DNA from: Tamarix chinensis
Lineage: Eukaryota; Streptophyta; Magnoliopsida; Caryophyllales; Tamaricaceae
DNA length: 64,000 bases
Assembly (NCBI GenBank): GCA_030549775.1
Contig: CM060171.1
Span: 6,409,265 to 6,473,264, forward strand
Direction: 5' to 3'
In this document: one piece after another, positions 34,973 through 45,600 of the stretch
Layout: each line of letters starts with the position of its first letter
Position numbering within the stretch: position 1 is the stretch's first letter
Made by a program: the position numbers and the translations under genes
The notes under the pieces: generated by a model
Told to the model about the DNA's origin: nothing
Database searches by the model: none
The model's input: only the letters and a program-made list of their open reading frames with translations

Positions 34973-36021
34973 ACCACTCGTTTCATGGGTGATGTTCATT
35001 CCTACGAGTAAAAGGCCCCTCTAAGTTTGTGCAGGTTGGTGATGGTGTCTTTAATGCCTTTGATGATTACGAGGTATCGGGTGGGGCTGAGTATTGAGCA
35101 TGGACTTGGCTTGGAGATTCGCGAGCATCGTGGCTAGATTTACTTTTTATGTTCTTTTACGTTGTACTAGTTTACTCAGACTTGATTTTTATTGTATTAT
35201 AATCTTTATTCCTTTCGAGGAATTTTACTTATGTACTCTGGATTGTAAACCTTTTTCCGTGTACTCTAATTTATGTCTTATTAACGTTTCAATGCTTTTA
35301 TGAAGCCTGGATTTGAGTTTGAATTATGATGATTGTTAATTCTTCTTTAGCCTTGTGGTTAGTACGGAACCAGCCGAGGCCTAGGTTTGTACTAATCACA
35401 GTAGTAATATCTCCAAAATTCATAAGTTTTGATTTACTTGATTCCGCTAAATCTTAAATAAAACGAAATTTTTCAGTAGTGAAATTTGGGGGTATTACAT
35501 ATACCATGTCTTGATGTGATGCATTCTATAAGTTTCATGTGATTTTTTTATGCTTAGTTTTGTATAGTGGTTTACTCGGTATTATTATGTTGATGGGTTC
35601 CATTTCATGGTCCTCTTCTTATTCAATGAGTAATAGTGATTTTTTACATTAGCTTGTGAGATCAGCTTGGGGATTAGTACATTGAGTTGCGAGTTTGGAT
35701 TATCCAGTGTCTTTGATCCAGATATTTTGGATTCTTATGTCCTCCTCCATTTCCTTTCATTTGAAATTTGTAACCACCGAGTGTTTGTTTTATTTGAATA
35801 ATATTAATCTACTTTGTATTCTCTATTCTACTTATTATGATTGTGTTATTGATTTAAGCGAAGCCGCGTTTTACCCTTATCACTTGGTATGAAAATGGTA
35901 TGGAAAACTGGACTTGTACCAAGTTTGGCAATAACACCTTGCGTTTTTACTATTTTAGCTTTCACAATTGTATCTTTAAACAAATCTTTGTAATTCCTAC
36001 AAATGTGGGTGTTACACGCTA

Positions 36022-37300
36022 GGGGCGATCATAACTCCTAAAAGGGGGGATTTAGACAAGCTCAAGGGCCCGCCATCCTTTCTTATCTAGTTGTTGCTAA
36101 CACACATTTCCTTCCCTTTGTTTGTAAGGTACTTGCGAAGATGACCATTTTTGATAATTTTTGTGACTTCGAACTTCAAGACTGCACAATCATACTTGGT
36201 GTGTTTGTAGTCTGCATGAAACTCTCAATACTTGGTATTATCATGCTTTTCAATAGGCCCCTTGAGTTTGTTGGGCCATCTAACTTTATTTTCCATCTTC
36301 TTCATCATCGACACAACCTCGATTGGGTTGATGTTTAGGTTGTAGGATGGGATGAGGTGCCTTGGCGGGGGTGGGGGGTCCTTGAAGTCTTTCCTCTATC
36401 ACTGGTCTGAATCCTTATTGTAAGTTTCATAACCCTATTGCAATGACCTTCTATGTTCCCCTTACCCATAGTCATCCCTTAGTGGTACTTGGTTGGCCTA
36501 ATCCTCCTCCCATTTTATCTGGGTATAGGCTTTTGCAAGGACGCCCTCTATAGTATTGCAAGGGTATTTGGTCATCTCCTTATAAAGATCTAAGTGTGGC
36601 ACCAAACCCTTTTCAAAGATTGCTTATGCAGTGTATAGGTGACAATTTGGGATTGAAACCTACTATTTGCTGAATGTGTCAACATACTTCTAAGGGTTTT
36701 ATCAATTCCTTGTTTAATCCTATAAAGTTCATCTGAAAACTTCATAAGTTTTGGAGTTCTCACTATTTTTTTGACAAAAATTATGTTATTTGTGCCAAAT
36801 AATAAATTGAGTTGCTAGGTAGAGAAGTATCGATGGAGGGTCGGACCAATAAGGTTGGTCTCCAGCCCCTTACACATGTAAGTTACCTAGATCTCTTTTG
36901 GTATTGTTAATGTAAACATGCCCTGCTTATATTGGATGGCGTGATTGTTGGGATCATACATCTTGCAATGGAGGAGAACAGGTTTTCTTGGCATTTCCAC
37001 CATCTTGTTGACATATATGAATGGAGAATTTGCAAAGTTATTGGGACTGCTCCTCTTGATTAGGGTTGGTACACCAGGAATTTAGTGTATCATCTACTCG
37101 AGGTTGGTTATTTTGTCAACATTAATAGTATCATTGTGTATTAAGAAAAATCATGTAAGAGTTTCACCCCTTCTTTATAATTTTTTCCAACATTAAGAAA
37201 ACAGAAGTACTTGATCTTCTTTTACAAAAAAACAATGTTAAATAAAAAATAGCTAGATCTTGACGAATTTAAATTAAACAGAATTTGAGGCAAACGTCTT
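36022..37300 (-). pseudogene. Ty3/gypsy gag relic
   Basis: The minus strand from about 37070 down to 36100 gives gag-like pieces in shifting frames: KMVEMPRKPVLLHCKMYD, then a QYKQGMFTLTIPKE-like stretch, then MCKGLE, and further on RIKQG. This order (P-x-L-x-x-YDG..., then ...MF...L.., then RQ..ES) is that of the retrotransposon gag domain of plant gypsy elements. Stops and frameshifts are frequent, so it is dead. The flank at 24360-24852 belonged to the same locus before solo LTR 6 inserted. Confidence 0.5.
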
Positions 37301-37307
37301 GGCATCC

Positions 37308-37417
37308 ATTATACAATATATTAGAGACAAGATATAAGTAGGATGAAAGAGTGACAAACCTCATTATACAATATATTAGGGACAAGATATAAGTAGGATG
37401 AAAGAGTGATGAACTTT
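37308..37417. repeat. 55 bp tandem duplication
   Basis: Two nearly identical copies start at 37308 and 37363, each reading 'attatacaatatattag-gacaag' and then 'atataagtaggatgaaagag'. They differ by a few bases and are therefore recent. Confidence 0.85.
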
Positions 37418-37444
37418 ATTTATAGCACTTACATATCTTACATG

Positions 37445-38178
37445 TAGGGCTGTGCAGAAAAACTGGGATCCGAAAAACCAATCCGGTATCCGAAAAAACA
37501 GATCTGAAATTTTGGATATCCGATCCGATTTTTGAAAAGCGGAGCGGATATCCGATCCGATTTTTTAGTGGATAATCCGATCCGTAAAAAATATCCAGTT
37601 TTAAGAATAAGTGAGTTATATTTAGGCATAATTTAATTTATAATCTGATTTTTTTCTTTCAATCTTCAAGTTTGGATCATTTTTTTTACTATAGTATATG
37701 AGTCCAAATATAATTTACTAAACTAAAGTCTAAAATAAACATCCACACTCTACAAATAGTCAAATAGGTCACGACCTACACACACGCAAGCACCCAAACC
37801 AAAAAAAAAAACTCCTAAATTTTTTGAACCTCTTAACTTAGGTCATTTCACAATTCTAGAGTGCCATTGTTCACAAATATTGATCGTTAATTTTTTTTGA
37901 TATGATTAATCATGTATTTTATCTTTTTATATGCAAGCTGAATAATTAAACAAGTGTTTATGCTGAAAATTTTTTTTAGTTATAGATTATATATGTAAAT
38001 TTAATAATCGGATATTTTTTTTTTCAATAATCCGATATATCCGATATCCGATCCGATATTTCGGATATCCGGTGTATTCGGATACGGATTCGGATATGAG
38101 ATATCGAATATCCGGTCGGATCGGATATCCGAAAAAAATATCCGGTCGGATACGGATATCCGACAATACACACCCCTA
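37445..38178. mobile_element. hAT element (non-autonomous), 734 bp
   Basis: Termini are TAGGGCTGTGCAG and the complement-like ...ACACACCCCTA. An exact 8 bp duplication cttacatg flanks it (37437-37444 and 38179-38186). Subterminal regions are dense in 'ggatatccgatccg', so the ends can fold together. The middle is AT-rich. The 63-codon minus-strand frame at 37438-37629 is formed by the subterminal repeats. No transposase is present. Confidence 0.9.
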
Positions 38179-38186
38179 CTTACATG

Positions 38187-39379
38187 TACATATTTAACAC
38201 TTACAATATTAACCGTATCTTATAATATAACTAGGAGACTATTTTATTATAAAATATTGAAATAAAAAGAAATAATAAGAAGTATATTGACATCTTAAAA
38301 TATATATTTTAGTCCTTTTTTTTATATTTCAACTATATATATCTATATATCACGCAATAATAACTAATATATAATTTAGTTACCAAACAATGCTTAAGTA
38401 GATTAAGAAAAAATCAACAAAAAATTATTTACTAGCATCCAAACTCGCTATAGTAATTTACTTTGTGCTACTTTTGATTCAAATTTATTATCATATTGTA
38501 GGCTTTTTGATTAATGTATATATGCGGTTGAATAAAAAAAAGAGAGCGCGTTCTTCTAAGATTATCTTCATATTAAATGATTAAAAACTTGAAAAAAATA
38601 AGATAATATTTTAAATAATAATATGTTTAAAAAATTAGATGATATTTTTTAAGATATGATTAGTTCGTTTGAAGGAAAGGGAAAAAAATATAAATACAAT
38701 TGACAAGACTAGTTATAATACTTGTTAAAAGTTAAAAGATCAAACTTATTTTATAATTTATCTTAATAATTTTTTTAAAACAAAAATTTTAAATTTTAAA
38801 AAAAGGACTTGTCAATTAAATATTTTTAAAATGAATTATTTTCTTTTAAAGAAATTAAATAAGCTAAAAACTAATTCTTTGTTTAATTTGAAGTGGACGA
38901 GAATTAACAAAGATGAACCAATTAATTCACACTATTTAAAAATAAATTTTGTTAACCTTAATTTAATTTTTTTAAATTTTAAATCTTAAAAGTACTAGAA
39001 GTAAATGTAATAACATAAATAAATTTACTTTAATTAACTTTTACCTAAACTAAAACTATAAAATATTCAATTTAATTTACTCATGTTAAATATATATCAA
39101 ATAAATATTATTTTCAAATTTTTATTATAATTTATTTGTATTTTTATTTTATTTAAATTAATTTATAATATTTAAAATTATTTTGATTCATCGCAATCAG
39201 TAAATATCATAGATTTTGTAGAGAAAAACCAAGGCCCTGGAACAAACTCATTACTCATGGCATTCGGCAGTATATTTGACTCTAATAAAATTAAAAAGAA
39301 AAATTTAAATATTTTTATATATTTTTAAAATTAAATAATTTTATTCATTATTTTTTTATCTACTTATTTTAGATAAATT
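38187..39379. other. AT-rich intergenic spacer upstream of the gene
   Basis: About 1.2 kb of very AT-rich DNA with poly-A and poly-T runs and no convincing frame, RNA gene or terminal repeat. It probably includes the distal promoter of the downstream gene. Confidence 0.5.
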
Positions 39380-39621
39380 ATATATATATATAAAAAAAAC
39401 ATTTTTCTTCTATTTTTTTTCTTTAAAATTTTTCAAGAACCAAATCTCTCGGGACTGAATACTCATCCAACAGTTCAACGACTTTCGAGCCTCTCCGTCG
39501 CGGACGCAGACTAGCTAGTCAATCATCATTACTTAGCGCACGCGCCCTCTAGCCCTCCAATCTCAATAGCAGCGCACATAAGTGGCCGTCGATCCAGATA
39601 GAGGGCGAACCGGCGTGAGAG
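39380..39621 (+). promoter_or_regulatory. Putative core promoter and 5' UTR of the TMEM33-like gene
   Basis: A TATATATATATAAAAA stretch (39380-39398) is followed by a CT-rich leader (39400-39430) and then sequence of higher GC with several CpGs (39470-39621) leading to the start codon in the context gagagATGGGG. There is no upstream ATG in the last 100 bases. The TATA assignment is uncertain because TA runs are common here. Confidence 0.4.
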
Positions 39622-42600
39622 ATGGGGTCCGACGCAGGAGAAGAAAGTCAGGAGTTGAAGAGAGTGGCAGCGGCGGCGTACGACTATGAAAGTGACCCGA
39701 GATGGGCGGATTACTGGTCAAATGTTCTCATCCCTCGTCATATGGCATCTCGCTCCGATGTCATCGATCACTTCAAGCGCAAGTTCTACCAACGTTACAT
39801 TGTTCGTATGCTTCTCTAATCAATTCGCTATTTTTCGTTCCTGAAAAGTTGTTCTTCTGCTTGAATCTGGAACCTCTTTGTATTTAATGTATTTGCAGTT
39901 TTTGTTAATCGAGCGAGCATCTGATTTTCGGGGGTGTTGTTCTTAAAGAAGTGTTTTTAGTTTTTGGTTCTGGGAAATATTGATATATTGTTCTTGTTGC
40001 TTATTTTAGTTTAGTCGATTTTCTGATGGTTAATTAAGGTTATTCATCTGGGCTTTGCTTGATTGATCATCTCGATTTACTTTAGTCTTCGTTTAAAAAA
40101 AAATTCTATATTGAAAGAATTTATAAGCTTCTCTACCCTCAATACTTTTTTTGAATATCTTTTAGATAGTTCTTGAATTCATATTAAAATTCCATCAAAT
40201 AAAATTAGAGAATGAGTTTAGTGTGTTTACCTAAGCTTATGAGTAAAAATGAGAAAATTATTGTAAATAATCCATCTAAATTTCATGTGTGGAAATATCA
40301 AAACACAAAAGATTAAAATTTTCTACCTAAAAAAATTATCTATAAAGTTCTTCCCACAAACGAAGCCTTACGTAACTCTCCTACCTAAAAGAAAACATCA
40401 TCCTGAAATCACATGTCCTATCAATCAATATCAGAAGTACCAAATTGATCTAGAGCAGAAGGAGAATTAGCAACATGGATCTGAGCAAGATTGGTAGAAT
40501 TGGCCGGATTGCGATCCTACAACCAATCCTACCGATTCCATCCAAACACCATATTTAGATTATGGAGGATAACAGTCACAGAAGGATCGATAGAATCAGA
40601 GTAGGATCGGTAGAATTGGTGAGATTGTGATCTTGTGACCAATCCTATTGATGCTAACCAAATGTCATTTTATCTTTTTATTTATTTCTTTATTTATTTT
40701 TTGCCTGAATGACCTTAGCTTAAAGTCTATTTTGAGTTTCCTTCTCATCCCTTTCATTCATTCCTCAAGCTCGTTTTCTAGTGGTTCTCTCTTCTATTTT
40801 CAGTTCACCTCTTCTCCTAAAGTTGCACCTTTGTGTTATTCATGGCAAGATATGTAACAATGATGAAGATTGATCTACAACAATGTAGTGGAGACATCGA
40901 ACTCCAACAAGCAACAACGATAATGTTACAAACTCCAACAACCCAACAACAGGAGCACCCAAAAAGTTCATTTTTTCTCTTCTTAATTTTAAATGAGCGC
41001 TATTCACTAGAAAATAAGGCTGTAAATGAATCGAGTCGGGGTGGACTCGATTTTGGCTCCTTTAATAAACGAGTTTAAAAATAATGCTTGACTTGTTTCT
41101 AAATGAGCCCAACCTTGCCGGCTAGTGAGCTTTTGTGATTAACAAGCTAAGCCGGCTGACGAACTTTTGCACTATAAACGAGTTTGTGTCCAAATTTTTT
41201 GTGCTCAAGCTTGACTTGTTTATTAAACGGACCTAAGGCTTGAGCTCGGGTAGCTAAATGAGTGAGCCTAGAAATCTCACGAACAGACTCAGCTGTTTTA
41301 CATTGCTACTAGGAAGCATGTCATCTGGACTATTTTAGTTCTAACCTTGCATAATAAATTAACATTTTTTTCTAGTTTTTTGGGATGAATGTTTAGACTA
41401 AAGTTATGGTTCTGATTTGTGGGCTTTTTGTGTTGCTGTGATGGGTTTTTGCTTGATTTATGTAGAATTTTTATGCATTTAATTTTGATATGTAACCTTG
41501 TGCTTTGTCTGTGTTGAGCTCAAGTATAAAAAAGAAAAGAAAACTCAGTAGTTCTTGCTTTGCATATGTCTCCATGGTGAACTCATTTATGTAACTATTG
41601 AGAGCTTAACTAAAGGTTTTTAGTGTTATTTAATTTCAAATGTGAATAATTTATAATAGATAGGTATTATCCTACAATCTGATTCTGCAGGCCCATGTCA
41701 ATCATATGTAGAATCCCAATTGTAACAATGTTGTTTCATTCGGAATAAAGGTTGATGCGCTTTCATGTCCAGAACAATTTTGATTCAAGTTAGGGAAATC
41801 AGTGGGTTAAACTTCAAAGACAATTTGTTCTAGCAGAGTTAGGTGCTCCACTATAGCATAATTACCTGGGAAAAGATGGCTGAACCTTCTATATGGTGTT
41901 AAATATCATATAATCTGAAACAGAACTGAAGTGTATCACAATTATTTCCTGGTTTGAGCCCTTTATGGCATGGTAGAAGGTTTAAAGTTTGAACCACACA
42001 TCAATTGGGTATTGACATTGTTCTTATGCTTGGTTGTTATTTGAGGTTTAGCTTTGTCATCTATGATTGGGATGAGAAAAGATATATTGTTGGGAGCTGC
42101 CTTTAGCTGTTTAGAAAGACTTGCTACTCCAATCATGCAACGCTTGAGGAGAAAAGATTTGGAGGGCCTCAAATATGCCTAAAAATTAATGTGTTCACTA
42201 CCCAGTCTACCTTCACTACCCATTGAGCATTAGCTCTTTCTGTCCATGTGTGGTACTATCATCTGTAATCACCTGATCAACCAAGTCATGAAAGTGGGAA
42301 AGGATTTATTCATGTAAATAATCTTCCATTAAATATCTCCTGGAAATAGAGGGAAGAGGATGGTTAGGTGAGACTGAAAGCTGTCCATAATGATTGCATG
42401 TGTTCTGCGATCATGAAATTATGGTGAAGAAATCAACCTCATAGACAGTCAAAAACTTTAAGTGGGTCTGTTGGCCATGTAATCTTTGGGATCGTGTTTT
42501 TTGTTCTGGGACAGTAGCTTCATAGACTCCCTTTTGAGAATGCTTTTTCAAGTTCCTATTGTTTGTCACACTGTTAAGTTTGTTTCTCAATCTTTCATAA

Positions 42601-45600
42601 CCATTATAATAGGATCCCGGTCTTGTAGTGGAGCCAATGTCTATGAGTGGTTCCTATCAGCCATCGAGGGCTGCACAATCTTCATCATCATCATCTGCCC
42701 CAGCAGGTGACCAATCAAGATCACGTAGTACAGGTATATCTTCTTCTAGAGGCATAAATATTTTGTGCAATAAGCTGTTTTAGTTCTTTGGAATCTGCAT
42801 TTTATGAATATGAACAAATTTTTTTGGAGGGATCTGTTCATTTTTTCATAAATTGTATTCAATTTTCTGTATTAGACCCTAGTACAAGATCAGCTGGATC
42901 CACAGCAACCCCAGGCCCTACTCCCAATGCTATGCGCTGGGATCAACATACTATACAGTTCTCTGTCAATGCTTGGGTAAGAAATTTACTTAGTTTCATA
43001 AATGTAGGTGGTGTATCAAATCAATGCTTTAGTGGAATAATTATTGAGGTGGTGTTCAAAATGATTTATGTGAATGTCATGTGATGGGTGCTTAACCAAT
43101 AGTGCTTCTGTAATCCTGTTTACATGAAACATTGTTGTTTTGGTAGTAGAGGCTAAGTATATTTCTGCAAAAAAATTCTCAAAAGGTTGCAGTAATTCCA
43201 GTTTGGCTTTCTGTGATCCTCATTCACATCATATGGTCTGTAAGACTAGATTGTTTATCACCTGGGTGGCTGGTCTGACATAAATTTTGTCAAGGAAGAT
43301 CTGTCCCCGTCACCATGATAGTTTTTTTTTTTTCTTTTTTTTTTGTGGTGTACTAGACACAAGCCTTAATAGCACAAGAAGCTATCATGTGGTGCAATGA
43401 CAAACGGTTTTTCCTTATCTTTTTAGTTTGTACTCTCTGTACCCTTTGTACTGAGTCTAATGTCAGTGTAAACTATGCTTGGAGATAATCTATATATGTT
43501 CATTTATCTAATCTTTGTTTTGTCTGACCTCGCAGATATTTGTCTTGGCTTTGCTTGCCATCTTCCCCCTTGTCCCTAAAAATTTATCTAACAGGGCATA
43601 CCGTTTGTCCTTTATGGGGACTGCTTGTTCCTCACTGTATTCAGTGTATGCGCTTTATGGGGTAGGTTCGACTCTCGTTTAGATCATCTTCTCAACGTTT
43701 GATTCCATAGTTTGCTCGCTGATTTGAACCGATCACTCAATGTTCTGTGCAGAAACCCAGAGCATGGAACATGCAAGCTATTCAAATATGGCTGCAATCC
43801 GTTGTTGCAACCAAGGATTTCATTTACTCGGTTTATTCCCTTATGTTTATTAGTTCCCAACTTTGTCTCAAATGTAAGAATCTCCTTTCCTCTTTCCTCT
43901 TCCACTTTCAATTTTTGTTCTTTCCCTGGATGCTTGTCTACCACTAAATGCCAACTCCAATATTATCTTCAGTTGCTCTGCTTCCAATTTTGTGCCGATC
44001 ACTTGAGCATGTTGCCAAGTTCCTGAGGCGTAACTTCACTCGCTCTAACTTGTACAGGTGACACATGATTCTCCTCTATTCTTTGTTGGTTTTGATTTAT
44101 AAGTATTGAAGTCTTCTCATAGTTGACATTGATGGGGTAAGCTACTTGAAAGCAGAATGGATATCCTTCATCAAGGGCTACTTGTTTATTCTAATAAATG
44201 TGAGAAGCACTGAAATAATCTTCATATAGTACTTAAGCTTCAGAAGTCAGAAGTCTCAGAACTGAGTTGTAACAGTTGACTGATATAATTAGGCAATAAA
44301 ACTGCAGTCGTGATCACGTTGTTGCTGTATTGAGGTGTCACAAACAATATTTTTTATATAGTGGTTATCGCAGTGCGATTTTTTCCCCGATATAAATATT
44401 GGCATATATCATTAAATATCAACAAATATGAATAAAATATGGTAAGTATTGGAATACATCAACTGAAACGTATCATTTTAGTTGATATGCATGTGATTTC
44501 ATTTCTGCATTGCATATCAGATATTTTGCGTATTGGCAAGCTAATAATCTGATGTGTGTCGGGATATTTCAGTGTATTGGAAGATATTTTGTTCCATGGT
44601 TGTAATTGGGTTGAGGGAGTTAGGTCATGCAGCTATGTACCTCATCTCATACGATAATTATCAATTAAGGAATAAACATTTAACAATGCTTTGAGATTTC
44701 AATTAAGGAGCACTTGTTTGTAACTTGTTCCAATTAAGGTAATTCTGGGAAGTTAATTGCCGGAATTGTGTAAACTGATATTTTTTATGTATTTTCTTAC
44801 TGGATAATGTAACTTGTACAAGACGAGTTTGGTACTATATTTAGTGTTTTAAACTATTTAACATGCCAATTGAGTAACTAATTTAGACTAAAACTGATAC
44901 TAACCAAACTTTTCAAAAACAAACAGTTAAAAAAAGACAGTATAAAAACAAAATCAAAGAAATCATTGGACTATAAAATCAAACGCTTCCAAACCTTTAT
45001 TTGTTTTCCACAAACTTGTGACTTGTATTTTCAGGGTTCATGTTGATACTTCATATGATTGTTACGCATATATTTAGTCTATTCAAATCAATTTTGAGGT
45101 GTTGTAGGCTCTTTCCTCTGTTCTTTCTGCTTTCTTTAGCTCTCCTGCATTCCAGATCACATCATAAGATACTGTGCCTTCTTATGGGACTGCTCAAAAT
45201 TCCCTTGCCAGCAAACAGCACAAAGCAATTAACCATATATTGACGTTATCCATGAAAATAAAAGCAAATTCTAAACCTCATTTGTTGTAGAATATTGCAA
45301 CTTATATTTAAATTTGTTAAAAATTAAAATAAAGTAGTGAAAGTGAGACTCATGATAATTACAATTGTTTGAAATTTAGGGTTTGAAAATGAAGACTATT
45401 GAAACAACTTTTAAGCAAGAAGAGTTGTTCAGTAATTGACAACTTTACGACCTAGAATAATTGCCATCATATTTAACCACAATTGTATTATCAATTTCTT
45501 TCAACATCTAATTCTCTACTTCTAGTCTCTCCACTTAATGAGGAGGAAAGAATTAAAATTAGGAAGCAGAAGATTAATGAGAGAAGAAGAAGTGAACAAT

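Larger units (their letters stand above)
30494..35499 (+). mobile_element. Solo LTR 5, 5006 bp
   Basis: It starts taaaataccccaaaac and ends aatttgggggtattaca, with exact 5 bp duplications tatac (30489-30493 and 35500-35504). The full family layout is present: pyrimidine tract 30777-30865, GC-rich leader with TATAAATA at 31367, ATC/ATT microsatellites 32030-32940, hairpin 1 at 33168, 'gtttgcatgg' units 33560-33680, the CCACCGG module 34380-34780, hairpin 2 at 34956, and a 'ttagtacggaacc...gtactaatcac' pair near 35360-35400. There is no gag or pol. The many leucine/isoleucine or proline/serine frames here come from the repeats. Confidence 0.88.
24853..36016 (+). mobile_element. Solo LTR 6 (old), split by two younger solo LTRs
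   Basis: It starts tgtaacaccccaaaatttt and ends gtgggtgttaca. Flanking pentanucleotides are tgcta (24848-24852) and cgcta (36017-36021), one mismatch. Its own sequence is three pieces: 24853-25984, 30198-30488 and 35500-36016, about 1.94 kb once the nested LTRs and their duplicated sites are removed. The first piece resembles the start of solo LTR 1 (AT-rich, then CT-rich with 'ccaccaccttcgccc'). The last piece has the 'cacttggtatg...acttgtaccaagt' pair typical of these 3' ends. No coding domain is present. Confidence 0.7.

Noticed and set aside
40833..41078. 81-codon frame in intron 1
   Set aside because: It runs into the hAT-like MITE and sits between exons that join in frame without it.
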